From NCBI GenBank assembly GCA_963696875.1, contig CAVOLQ010000003.1, positions 62,001 through 126,000 on the forward strand: a stretch of DNA of 64,000 nucleotides, in the 5' to 3' direction. Shown piece by piece: positions 53,737 through 62,078 of the stretch; positions within the stretch are counted from its first letter, which is position 1; every line of letters starts with the position of its first letter. Position numbers and translations under genes: made by a program. The notes below the pieces were generated by a model that was not told where the DNA came from, made no database searches, and saw only the letters and a program-made list of their open reading frames with translations. This stretch comes from Albibacterium sp963696875. GTDB taxonomy: Bacteria > Bacteroidota > Bacteroidia > Sphingobacteriales > Sphingobacteriaceae.

Positions 53737-56082
53737 ATGAGAAAGGCTTTATTTAATATTATTGATGCAGATGGAGAAGAATTTCCAGAAATCGAATCCC
53801 ATTTGTCCTTTGAGCCCTATTTGAGGTACCTGAGAAAAAGATTGAATAAGGAACATTCTTTAAAGAAGAGTTTTTTTGAAGATATACTTAGTAAGTTTAA
53901 CCAAGCTATTGAAAGGCATGGACCCTTAACTGATGAGAACTTTCTTGACTTTGAGCAGGAATTAAGATTAATTCATGCTAGCCTAAATCCTCCATTGGAA
54001 GAGGAAGAAGAAACCTTTTGGGCCTTAGGATTTCCGATGGGGCAAAAGATATGTTTTGGTACCGATAGTTTTTATGATTTATTACAACATAATAAATGCC
54101 AAACTCATCTTTCTGTAAAGCCTCTTACACCCTATAGCCATGTCGATTTTTCTGCGAAGACAAGTATGCTATATTCCTTTATTATGGAAAGGTTATATGG
54201 GGTAAGCTCCTCTCGCAATTTTGAGCTGATTCACTCTTTTACAGATGCCTCTGGATTGCAAAAATATTATCGAATAAATATTGATCACTCTTTTGTAGAT
54301 GTAAATGTAATCGGTGAATTACCAGCTATTGATCATATAAAAATAAGAGATGATTTTTCGAAATCCTTAAATCTAGGTTTGATAAAATCAGTGTTGCCGC
54401 TTGAGCAAATTAGATTAGAAGGATTTTCAGTTTTAACAGTTCATGATATCACTACGGAGCAAGCTCTTGAAAATATAAAGAATATTATTATCAATAGTAA
54501 GGAGGTTCAAGATTCGTATTCTCAAGTATTTATGGCTTTAAAAAACCTAGCCGGAAATTCTGCTATTGAATTCACATTAACACCTCTACTAAAGCTGAAT
54601 GGTAAAGTCGTTTTTGATTCTACAAGAGGGCATACTTCTATATGGTTAAATTTACTGACAAATAATCAGACAAGTGAGAAACCTATAGATGAGGCGTTAG
54701 ATCAATTTATAAAGAAACCAGAAATACTGATCTTCAATAAGGAGGAGGGAAGTCAGAATGAAGTTACCTCCTTTCAGAATGGATTAATGGGTCTTGATAT
54801 TGAAAACTATGCCTTAATTCCTATATTTCATTATATCGAAATGGTGGGTGTTATTGAAGTTTTCTCGAAAAAGAAAGGGATTTTAGATGAGCAAGTTTTA
54901 TCAAGAGTTTTTAGTGCCAATACTTTACTTGCACAATTGCTGAAAGATGAAACCATTGGGTTTGAAGGAAAAATAAATGAAGTGATTAAAGATAAATTTA
55001 CTTCACTTCAATCTGCTGTTCAGTGGAAGTTTAATGAAGTTGCCTGGGAGTATTTGCAAAAAATAGAAGAGGATAAACCTAAGCCTAACATAGGGGATAT
55101 TAAATTTGAAAAAGTTTATCCTTTATACGGCGCAATAGACATCAGGAGTTCAACTATTGAAAGAAACAATGCTGCTTTTCAAGACGTCGTCTTACATCTT
55201 GAACTACTGGAAAATGTTCTCCTTAAGTTAAAAGGGTTGATGAACGTTGTCATTCTTGATGAAATGATTTTCAACTGTAACCGATGGCAACAAGAAATAA
55301 ACGAAGAGCTGATGGATAGTTTTCAAATTCAGCTAAATGAATTTTTCAATCATGATGTGACCGATATTCTAGCCTATTTTAAAGAGAATTTAGAAGAATC
55401 CCATTCCATTATCAGGGATTATGAAAAGGCTATTCATCAAGTAAATGGAGTGGTATATAAAAATCGTAACGCTTTGGAAAATTCTATCCAACTCATTAAT
55501 AGTGGTATTAATGGCTATCTGGAACTATTTGACAAAGAATTGCAAAGCTCCTATCCTTGTTATTTTGAGAAATTTAGATCCGATGGGGTGGAGTATGATA
55601 TTTACATAGGACAATCCATCTCTCCCAATAAAAACTTCAGTGAAATATACCTTAAGAATATTCGTTTATGGCAATTAACATCCATGGCTGCGGTGGCGAG
55701 AATTACTCATAGTCTGTTGGATCAGATGGAGAAACGATTGTTTACCACTCAACTTATTTTTGTGAATGCTTCGCCAATTGATATTGGCTTTAGAACAGAT
55801 GAGCGTCGTTTTGATGTAGAGGGAGCATATAATATTCGCTATCAGATCATCAAGAAGAGAATTGATAAAGTGAATATAAAGGATACAGATGAGCGTCTTA
55901 CCCAGCCGGGTAAAATTGCACTGGTTTATTTTACAGAGAGGGAAGCGAAAGAATATTCTGGATACATTCAATATTTACAAGAGAATGGAACTTTGCTTGA
56001 TGATTTAGAGGAATTAGAGTTAGAGGAGTTGCAAGGTGTTAAAGGGCTGAAAGCCTTCAGGGTAGGGGTTAATTTAGCTTAA
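53737..56082 (+). CDS. GAF-like protein with a cyclase-like DIxxST motif
   Basis: The 781-residue protein has no signal peptide or TM helix and is probably cytoplasmic. A helical N-terminus is followed by a GAF-like segment around 250-405 (NYALIPIFHYIEMVGVIEVF). At about 460-480 it reads VYPLYGAIDIRSSTIERNNA, which resembles the first metal motif of class III nucleotide cyclases (DIxxST). The second metal motif (GDG) is not seen in the expected window, so cyclase activity is doubtful. The C-terminal 200 residues contain ITHSLLDQMEKRLFTTQLIF and VEGAYNIRYQIIKKRIDKVN, unassigned. It is the last gene of the ppk1 operon (31-base gap). Confidence 0.7.
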   Translation: MRKALFNIIDADGEEFPEIESHLSFEPYLRYLRKRLNKEHSLKKSFFEDILSKFNQAIERHGPLTDENFLDFEQELRLIHASLNPPLEEEEETFWALGFPMGQKICFGTDSFYDLLQHNKCQTHLSVKPLTPYSHVDFSAKTSMLYSFIMERLYGVSSSRNFELIHSFTDASGLQKYYRINIDHSFVDVNVIGELPAIDHIKIRDDFSKSLNLGLIKSVLPLEQIRLEGFSVLTVHDITTEQALENIKNIIINSKEVQDSYSQVFMALKNLAGNSAIEFTLTPLLKLNGKVVFDSTRGHTSIWLNLLTNNQTSEKPIDEALDQFIKKPEILIFNKEEGSQNEVTSFQNGLMGLDIENYALIPIFHYIEMVGVIEVFSKKKGILDEQVLSRVFSANTLLAQLLKDETIGFEGKINEVIKDKFTSLQSAVQWKFNEVAWEYLQKIEEDKPKPNIGDIKFEKVYPLYGAIDIRSSTIERNNAAFQDVVLHLELLENVLLKLKGLMNVVILDEMIFNCNRWQQEINEELMDSFQIQLNEFFNHDVTDILAYFKENLEESHSIIRDYEKAIHQVNGVVYKNRNALENSIQLINSGINGYLELFDKELQSSYPCYFEKFRSDGVEYDIYIGQSISPNKNFSEIYLKNIRLWQLTSMAAVARITHSLLDQMEKRLFTTQLIFVNASPIDIGFRTDERRFDVEGAYNIRYQIIKKRIDKVNIKDTDERLTQPGKIALVYFTEREAKEYSGYIQYLQENGTLLDDLEELELEELQGVKGLKAFRVGVNLA

Positions 56083-56095
56083 GCATATTAGCCAG

Positions 56096-56305
56096 ATGCA
56101 AGAGTCTGCTACTTCCGAAATTCATTTCTTATTGAGAAAGAGCCATGACAAGAAAGGCAAAGCTGCTCTCTTAGGGGAGTCTTTGAGCTATGCTCAGTTT
56201 GAGTCAACTGCAACCCACAATCAAATCAATAGAATGATGATCGGGATTCGTCTTGAAGAGTTAAAATTGACTGCTATCGGTTTTTGCCAAAAGATCCTAA
56301 AATAG
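56096..56305 (+). CDS. Small uncertain reading frame after the ppk1 operon
   Basis: A 69-codon frame begins ATG 13 bases after the 781-residue gene (MQESATSEIHFLLRKSHDKK, then GKAALLGESLSYAQFESTAT). The composition is protein-like and mildly basic, without signal peptide or known motif. I do not recognise it. It may be a small cotranscribed gene or chance. Confidence 0.35.
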   Translation: MQESATSEIHFLLRKSHDKKGKAALLGESLSYAQFESTATHNQINRMMIGIRLEELKLTAIGFCQKILK

Positions 56306-56350
56306 TTCCTTGATTTTCTTAACATTACTCAGCACACCTAATAAGTGTGC

Positions 56351-56575
56351 TTATACTTTCTTTGGTGGAAGATCGAACGCATTGGCTTCATGCTCAAAAT
56401 GTCCATTGTGTGAACCATCGCAAAATGGTTTGTTTTTTGAAAGTCCACAATGACAAATCGATAGTATGGTCCTTCCTTGCAATTCGTAAGCATTCCCATT
56501 TCTATCTACGATTTCAAAATCGCCTTCTATTTTTACCGTTCCGTTATTGTTTATTGTAAGTTTTGTTTTCGACAT
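56351..56575 (-). CDS. CDGSH iron-sulfur domain protein
   Basis: The 74-residue protein carries the 2Fe-2S signature CHCGLSKNKPFCDGSH with ligands C41, C43, C52 and H56, the three-Cys one-His mitoNEET-type site. The N-terminal half is a short beta-sheet (VKIEGDFEIVDRNGNAY). Such single-motif proteins handle redox or iron-sulfur transfer in the cytoplasm. A hairpin at 56331-56351 (AGCACAC/GTGTGCT) touches its stop and may end the transcript. Confidence 0.93.
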   Translation of the reverse strand: MSKTKLTINNNGTVKIEGDFEIVDRNGNAYELQGRTILSICHCGLSKNKPFCDGSHNGHFEHEANAFDLPPKKV

Positions 56576-56658
56576 GTTCTTTGGCGCGATCTCATTTCTT
56601 TTAGAAACGTTCCTTTTAGCAACATCACGAAGAGATGAATGATTAACCCCATCAGCTT

Positions 56659-57453
56659 TTAAAAACTTGCATCAACGACTCCACCATCGACTCTTAGTGC
56701 GGCTCCTGTAGTTGCCGATGAAAGCGGACTGGCTACATACACCACGAGGTTGGCAACTTCTTCTGTAGTAGCGAATCGTTGTATGATTGATGACGGTCTC
56801 TTTTCCTGAATGAATGCTAAGGGTGCTTCTTCAATCGAAATATTTTTTTCGCGAGCAATTTTCTCAAACATTTCCTGGGTTCCTTCAGCCAAAGTCGGTC
56901 CGGGTAGCACAGCGTTTACGGTCACATTGGTTCCTTTTAAATGCTTGGCCAATCCTCTGCTTAAGGCGAGATAAGCTGTTTTCGTAACTCCATATAAGAT
57001 CATATCATCTGGTATATTGATGGCCGACTCACTCGATATGAAGATAATCCGTCCCCAGTTTTTAGCCCTCATCAAGGGTGCATAATGTCGCGAGAGCCTG
57101 ACCCCGCTAAGTACATTAATCTCGTAATCTCGAAACCATTGTTCGTCATCTGTGGTTTCGAAGGGCTGTTCACCATACACCCCAACGTTGTTGACTAGGA
57201 TATCGACCTGGGGCAAAGTTGCGATTAACGCTTTTACGTCTTCCACATTGGAGAAATCTGCAACGATACCCTCTACTTCAGCTTCCGGGACCTCTGATTT
57301 GATTGCCTCAACAGCTTTGTCAAACTTTTCTTCCGAACGACCATTTATGTAGACTTTTACACCTTCCCTCGCCAGTCCCAGTGCAATTGCATAACCAATG
57401 CCGGATGCAGAGCCTGTAACTAAGGCAGTCTTGTCTTTTAGTTTTAAATCCAT
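56659..57453 (-). CDS. SDR family oxidoreductase
   Basis: The 264-residue classical short-chain dehydrogenase has the cofactor motif TGSASGIGYA (about 13-22), NNVGVYG, the catalytic serine in ISSESAI and Y-x-x-x-K in YGVTKTAYLALSRGL. The Arg after the first strand (GRSEEKF) suggests NADP(H). It ends with VDGGVVDASF. Substrate unknown. It lies in a redox/stress neighbourhood with CDGSH, a second SDR and Crp/Fnr genes. Confidence 0.95.
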   Translation of the reverse strand: MDLKLKDKTALVTGSASGIGYAIALGLAREGVKVYINGRSEEKFDKAVEAIKSEVPEAEVEGIVADFSNVEDVKALIATLPQVDILVNNVGVYGEQPFETTDDEQWFRDYEINVLSGVRLSRHYAPLMRAKNWGRIIFISSESAINIPDDMILYGVTKTAYLALSRGLAKHLKGTNVTVNAVLPGPTLAEGTQEMFEKIAREKNISIEEAPLAFIQEKRPSSIIQRFATTEEVANLVVYVASPLSSATTGAALRVDGGVVDASF

Positions 57454-57597
57454 TTATTTATTTTATTTACATTAACACCAAAAATTAAATTTAGTTGAAC
57501 TGCGGTAGGATCATTTCTTTTAGTGCGGCATCTCATCCTTTTATCAATCCTCCCAGGGTAGGTTTGTAGTATAATAAAACGATGAAATTAATTTAAA

Positions 57598-57790
57598 AAT
57601 GAAAGCTATGAAATTAAGAAAGACCATAGCGATGATATTATCTCTTTTCGCAAAATTAAAAAGCATATTGGTTAAGGGATGTGCTTTATAAAACCAACGA
57701 CCCTGAATTCGAAGGAAAATATAGTGACCTATTTTACAATGAATCGTTGGGGAAAGAAAATTGGCAGCATAAATATTAATAGAGGAGCTA
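57598..57790 (+). pseudogene. Degraded coding remnant, unrecognised
   Basis: An ATG near 57601 opens MKAMKLRKTIAMILSLFAKL. In another frame shortly after, the sequence gives VLYKTNDPEFEGKYSDLFYN, then ESLGKENWQHKY before a stop. The two pieces look like one gene broken by a frameshift, but the family is not recognisable. The rest of 57454-57932 holds only the hairpin below. Confidence 0.25.
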
Positions 57791-57824
57791 AAAGAAGAAA
57801 TTCGCAGTAATCAAATTTCAAATC

Positions 57825-57875
57825 AAAAAAAATTACAATGAGTCCGATAAATTATCGAACCTATTGTAATTTTTA
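57825..57875 (-). terminator. Hairpin after the minus-strand Crp/Fnr gene
   Basis: AAAAATTACAAT (57828-57839) pairs perfectly with ATTGTAATTTTT (57863-57874), with an inner CGATAA/TTATCG stem. The A/T-rich ends allow termination in either direction. Confidence 0.6.
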
Positions 57876-57932
57876 AATTTGACTAAACTTTGAACAGAGT
57901 CTTTAAAACTTTAGCTTTTGTGGTTTGTCAGC

Positions 57933-58535
57933 TTATCTTTTAAATGCCTTGTTACGCACCCGGCTTAGAGTGTCTTTTGTAATGCCTAGATAGGAAGCAA
58001 TGATGTGTTGAGGAAATCGTTGGATAAAACTTGGGTGACGATCCACGAAATCTTCATATCTTTTTTCCGCAGTAAGACTAATAGAAGATGTTATTCTTTT
58101 TTGTGTAGCAATAGTATTTCGTTCATCAAGTCTCAATGCCAATTCATTAAAAGCAGGACATTCATCAGTCAATTTTAAGTTACTATCCCTTGAAAGGAGA
58201 AATAATTCACAATCTTCCCACGCATCGATAGTATACACACTAGGTTTAGCGGTAACAAAACTTTCGCGGTCTCCTGCCCACCAATTTTCAATATATAAAT
58301 TAATGACATGTTCAACTCCTTTTTCATCTATATAATATTGACGCATGGCACCTTTTACAATAAAGGCCATATATTTACATATTTCCCCTTCTTCCAGTAG
58401 ATATCGCTTTTTTCTTATCTTTTTATGAATAAAATGACTTTTTATAGTATCAAAATCTTTTTCGGAAATTGTAGTATACTTATTAAAATAAGGAAATAGT
58501 GGATGTATGTCAGAGTTGCTCATTTTCATAGTCAT
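57933..58535 (-). CDS. Crp/Fnr family transcriptional regulator (paralogue 1)
   Basis: The 200-residue protein has a sensor jelly roll at about 20-130 (LLEEGEICKYMAFIVKGAMR, NWWAGDRESF) and a C-terminal HTH (HIIASYLGITKDTLSRVRNK). It is very similar to the protein at 60588 (shared QHIIASYLGITKDTLSRV and WWAGDxESF), so the two arose by duplication. The first codons are uncertain: three Met are within the first six residues. The adjacent SDR genes are possible targets. Confidence 0.92.
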   Translation of the reverse strand: MTMKMSNSDIHPLFPYFNKYTTISEKDFDTIKSHFIHKKIRKKRYLLEEGEICKYMAFIVKGAMRQYYIDEKGVEHVINLYIENWWAGDRESFVTAKPSVYTIDAWEDCELFLLSRDSNLKLTDECPAFNELALRLDERNTIATQKRITSSISLTAEKRYEDFVDRHPSFIQRFPQHIIASYLGITKDTLSRVRNKAFKR

Positions 58536-58714
58536 CTATAAAATACTAGGTGTAAACATACCACATTCTTTCACAAATCAAAATAGTTACAAATATTAGG
58601 TATATATGTCATTCATAATCAATAGCTTGTAAAGGTAATTGGATACGACCTTGTTTTCAAGCATCTCGAAATTTGAACACGTCTGAGATCTTTTGTGATT
58701 TCCCAGCAGATCTT

Positions 58715-59578
58715 TTACACTAAAAGGCCTTCCATTCCATAAGCTGTTAACGTTTTTGCGTATTCAACTTGAACCGCATCATTTGCAGCTTTGACAAATT
58801 GCCCTGTCGTGGGGTCAACGACCGTTCTCAATGGCCTTTTTCCTTTGGGTAGACTAATGAGGTGGACCACCGCATCGGCAACGTCCTGTGGATTAGGATT
58901 TGCATCTTTAAACAGTTGAACAACGGCTTTAATCATTTTTTCCGGAAAAGCAGCTATTGCCTCGTAGTCGGCATTTACAGATGTGTCCGAAGCAGCTCTT
59001 GCTTTTTGGGACATCTCCGTAGGAAAAGCTCCTGGTTGCAAAATGGCTACGTCAACTCCTAAAGGTCTTACCTCATAATGCAAACCTTCACTCAGTCCTT
59101 CTAAACCAAATTTTGAAGCGCCGTAAACTGCGGAGAAAGGAAAAGAGAACGTGCCAAAACCACTGGTGACGTTTATTATCAATCCCTCTGCTTGTTTTCG
59201 CATCGCAGGCAATGCCAATTTCATCAATCTCCAAGGGGCGATAACGTTTACATCAAGCATTTCCTGAACATCTGTGGTTGTATAATTTTCAGCCACTCCC
59301 GTCATTCCGGTTCCTGCATTGTTTACCAAAACGTCTATCGTCCCTTCTTTCGACAAGATCGTGTCAAAAGCATTTTTTACGCTGACCTCATCAGTCAGGC
59401 TAACGTCTAGAACTGTTACATTTTCTATCTGTGACAGGTCTTTCGCTTTCTCAGCGTTCTTTCCATTGGTATCCCGCATGGTAGCATAAACTTTGTGCCC
59501 CAAAGAAGCAACGCTATGGGCTGTTAGCCATCCAAATCCACTGTTTGTTCCTGTAATTAATACAACTTTCTTGCTCAT
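58715..59578 (-). CDS. SDR family oxidoreductase
   Basis: The 287-residue short-chain dehydrogenase has ITGTNSGFGWLTAHSV (cofactor loop, about 7-22), NNAGTGMTG, serine in NVTSGFGTF and the Y-x-x-x-K motif in VYGASKFGLEGLSEG. The longer C-terminal region (residues about 200-287) matches the 17-beta-HSD-like or retinol-dehydrogenase-like bacterial SDR subgroup. Substrate unknown. It is flanked by Crp/Fnr genes on both sides, the classic arrangement for a regulator next to a redox target. Confidence 0.94.
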   Translation of the reverse strand: MSKKVVLITGTNSGFGWLTAHSVASLGHKVYATMRDTNGKNAEKAKDLSQIENVTVLDVSLTDEVSVKNAFDTILSKEGTIDVLVNNAGTGMTGVAENYTTTDVQEMLDVNVIAPWRLMKLALPAMRKQAEGLIINVTSGFGTFSFPFSAVYGASKFGLEGLSEGLHYEVRPLGVDVAILQPGAFPTEMSQKARAASDTSVNADYEAIAAFPEKMIKAVVQLFKDANPNPQDVADAVVHLISLPKGKRPLRTVVDPTTGQFVKAANDAVQVEYAKTLTAYGMEGLLV

Positions 59579-59660
59579 TACTTTATTGTTTTAAATTAAT
59601 AATGATACAAAGGTCTGAGTTTATAAAGCCAATCCATTTACCATATGGTAAAAAGCGATG

Positions 59661-60236
59661 TTAACGGATATTTTTCCGTATTCTGCTCAACGATTGCTGT
59701 GTAATTCCTAGATAAGATGCGACGTATGAAAGCGGAACACGATTGACAAGATTTGGAAATTCTTCCATGAAAGATAAGTAACGTGTGGTGGCATCTCCGG
59801 ATACCAAAGGACTTCTTTTTTCTATTGAATTGATCAAACACTTTTTTTCTATCTTGGCTGATATTACATCCCAATCAAGTATCGAATTCGAAATTTCATC
59901 CCAGTCCTTTTTGGAAAAAATGAGTAGCTTACAATCGGTAACCGCCTGCACATATTCGGAAGCCACCACCTGTGCTTCAAACTTTGGATAGTCTGCGACA
60001 AAACTATTTTCGTAAATGAAGTAATGGGTGATTTCTTCGCCTTTATTGTCGTAATAGCAAAAACGGAATATTCCCTCAAGAACAAAACCAACGTATTTTG
60101 GTATTTTTCCAGCTTCGGAAAGATACTCGTTTTTTTGAAGTTCAAGCGTTTTCGCTTTGCTAATAATGAGATCGGTTTGCTGTTTGTTCAAATCACCGAA
60201 CTGTAGAATGTAGTCAACAAGCTCTTTCATTGGCAA
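59661..60236 (-). CDS. Crp/Fnr family transcriptional regulator (paralogue 2)
   Basis: The 191-residue protein has a sensor region with YLSEAGKIPKYVGFVLEGIF and a C-terminal HTH (LSYVASYLGITQQSLSRIRK). It is more diverged from the other two regulators here. The stop lies 82 bases upstream of the 58715-59578 SDR start on the same strand, so regulator and SDR may be cotranscribed. No cAMP-binding arginine/serine signature is evident. The gap 60237-60587 holds only the regulatory elements of the next gene. Confidence 0.92.
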   Translation of the reverse strand: MPMKELVDYILQFGDLNKQQTDLIISKAKTLELQKNEYLSEAGKIPKYVGFVLEGIFRFCYYDNKGEEITHYFIYENSFVADYPKFEAQVVASEYVQAVTDCKLLIFSKKDWDEISNSILDWDVISAKIEKKCLINSIEKRSPLVSGDATTRYLSFMEEFPNLVNRVPLSYVASYLGITQQSLSRIRKNIR

Positions 60237-60457
60237 AAGGTACTATTTATTGTGAACAGTTTATTTATCATCTGATTAAAAGTTTAATCACTTTTAAAAT
60301 GTTGTTGTTAATTACTCACAAAAATACAATCTTTCCAAAGAAGTTTTTTTTAAGCCATTTTATTCCATTTCTTACTTAGGCATAACAAATCCACGTTAAG
60401 CAGAGTGCATAAAAAAATGATTAAAAGTAAGCTGTATATCTAGCTTGTTTTTATTTC

Positions 60458-60495
60458 GTAGACATTTGTCTGTATTTTTTTCGTCATTTATCTAC
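60458..60495 (+). promoter_or_regulatory. Inverted-repeat operator upstream of Crp/Fnr paralogue 3
   Basis: GTAGACATTTGTC (60458-60470) and GTCATTTATCTAC (60483-60495) face each other across 12 bases. A near-identical element precedes the hydrolase gene at 61272. It ends 22 bases before the -7 box. Confidence 0.65.
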
Positions 60496-60517
60496 TTTTT
60501 TATCCTTTCACTTGATA

Positions 60518-60525
60518 TAGATTTG
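60518..60525 (+). promoter_or_regulatory. -7 box (TAGATTTG) of Crp/Fnr paralogue 3
   Basis: A perfect TAnnTTTG match, 62 bases before the start at 60588, with the inverted repeat centred roughly 50-55 bases upstream of the predicted start point. Confidence 0.5.
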
Positions 60526-60587
60526 TTTTATATGAAAAACGGAACGTCTCTAAAAATTGGTCTATAAATTTATACTAAATCGCCTAC

Positions 60588-61154
60588 ATGCATCCACTAT
60601 TCTATTACATTAATAAATATGCTTCAACTTTAATTTCTGAAGAAAATTTTAACATTATAATAAGCCATTTCATTCAAAAGAAAATCCGTAAAAGGCAATA
60701 TTTATTACAGGAAGGTGAAATATGTGAATACTTAGCATTTATACTGAAAGGTGCCATACGCCAATACTATATAGATGAAAAAAGTGCCGAACGTATTGTT
60801 AATTTATATGTTGAAAATTGGTGGGCAGGCGATCATGAGAGTTTTGTTTATTGCACACCTAGTGTATATAATATCGATGCATGGGAAGATTGTGAAGTGC
60901 TGCTTATTTCAAAAGAAAAAATATCAGAATTGTGTATTGAGTTTCCTGTACTTAATGAATTGTTATTAATACTTGTTGAACGTAGTAATATTGACACACA
61001 AAAAAGATTATTATCGATCAGCTTCAGTGCGAAAAAACGTTACATGTACTTAGTTGAGAATTATCCTATTTTTATTAATCGTTTTCCCCAACACATCATT
61101 GCTTCCTACCTAGGCATTACAAAAGACACACTTAGTCGAGTGCTTAAAAAATAA
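60588..61154 (+). CDS. Crp/Fnr family transcriptional regulator (paralogue 3)
   Basis: The 188-residue protein has a sensor domain (LLQEGEICEYLAFILKGAIR, NWWAGDHESF) and a C-terminal HTH (HIIASYLGITKDTLSRVLKK). It closely resembles 57933-58535. The same long inverted repeat precedes this gene and the hydrolase gene 117 bases downstream, so it probably regulates itself and that gene. The repeat position suggests activation; this is inference. Confidence 0.93.
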   Translation: MHPLFYYINKYASTLISEENFNIIISHFIQKKIRKRQYLLQEGEICEYLAFILKGAIRQYYIDEKSAERIVNLYVENWWAGDHESFVYCTPSVYNIDAWEDCEVLLISKEKISELCIEFPVLNELLLILVERSNIDTQKRLLSISFSAKKRYMYLVENYPIFINRFPQHIIASYLGITKDTLSRVLKK

Positions 61155-61179
61155 GTTTCCGGTATATTTTTTATTATTT

Positions 61180-61218
61180 GTAGACATTTGTCGACGTTCT
61201 TTTTCGTCATATGTCTAC
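61180..61218 (+). promoter_or_regulatory. Inverted-repeat operator upstream of the isochorismatase-like gene
   Basis: GTAGACATTTGTC (61180-61192) and GTCATATGTCTAC (61206-61218) are separated by 13 bases. The outer arms GTAGACA/TGTCTAC are a perfect inverted repeat. A -7-like CAATTTTG lies at 61240-61247, 21 bases on. Confidence 0.7.
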
Positions 61219-61271
61219 TTATTTAATTTCCATTTGATGCAATTTTGAAGTATTAATTAAATGGAAAAAAA

Positions 61272-61919
61272 ATGAAACATTCTCCTAAAGCAGGTCTTCA
61301 AGGTCTACTTCGTCCTAAAGACAGTATCGTAATATTAATTGATCACCAACCGTATCAGTTTACTAATTTGAACAGCCATGACTCAACCATGGTGATTAAC
61401 AATGTAGTTGGTCTCGCCAAAGCAGCAAAGATTTTTGATGTACCTACTATTCTTACTACTGTAATTGAAGAACGAGGCGGATATATTATTAAAGGCCTAC
61501 AGGATGTTTTTCCTGATCAAAAACCAATTAACAGAACATTTATTAATACTTGGGAAGATCCAAAAGTTACCGACAAGGTAAAGGAAAGTGGTCGTAAGCA
61601 AGTGATAATAGCAGGTCTATGGACAGATATCTGTGTTGCAATGCCTGCTATTCAGGCAGTTGGAGAAGGTTATGATGTATTTGTAGTTACAGACGCTAGT
61701 GGTTCCATTTCATTAGAAGCACATGAAATGGCTGTTCGTCGTATGGTTCAGGTAGGTATTGTGCCAATCAATTGGATAGCCGTAGTTTCTGAATGGCAAC
61801 GTGACTGGGCCCGTACTGAAACAATAGCTGATCTATCTAGCCTTATTATTGATCATGGCGGGGCAAGTGGTGTCGCTTTAGCTTGGGAATTACAACTATT
61901 AGCGACACCAACCACTTAA
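61272..61919 (+). CDS. Isochorismatase-family cysteine hydrolase
   Basis: The 215-residue protein has the catalytic Asp in VILIDHQPYQFTNL (about 22-34), a Lys in the middle region and the nucleophilic Cys in IIAGLWTDICVAMPAIQAVG (about 112-131). The family includes amidases and isochorismatases; the subgroup with HQPYQF near the N-terminus is often found next to stress-response genes. Substrate unknown. The upstream operator points to control by the Crp/Fnr protein encoded just before it. Confidence 0.92.
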   Translation: MKHSPKAGLQGLLRPKDSIVILIDHQPYQFTNLNSHDSTMVINNVVGLAKAAKIFDVPTILTTVIEERGGYIIKGLQDVFPDQKPINRTFINTWEDPKVTDKVKESGRKQVIIAGLWTDICVAMPAIQAVGEGYDVFVVTDASGSISLEAHEMAVRRMVQVGIVPINWIAVVSEWQRDWARTETIADLSSLIIDHGGASGVALAWELQLLATPTT

Positions 61920-61943
61920 TAAAATCATTAAAAAAAGCGAACT

Positions 61944-61994
61944 ATGAGTAGTTTACCAATTCGTGATAGACAATCAGATCACTTGCTGGAATAA
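61944..61994 (+). pseudogene. 16-codon remnant of a second isochorismatase-like gene
   Basis: The ATG at 61944 gives MSSLPIRDRQSDHLLE then TAA. The opening is typical of isochorismatase-family hydrolases that continue TPxNxAxIIIDYQP. Only the N-terminal tip remains. It lies 24 bases after the intact hydrolase gene. Confidence 0.4.
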
Positions 61995-62078
61995 GTAAAC
62001 ATGCTGCCCGTTCCTACTAAGAATTCAAGCCTAAATATCAAGCCAGCTCTCAATAGAAATAACGGATAAATTGAAAAA

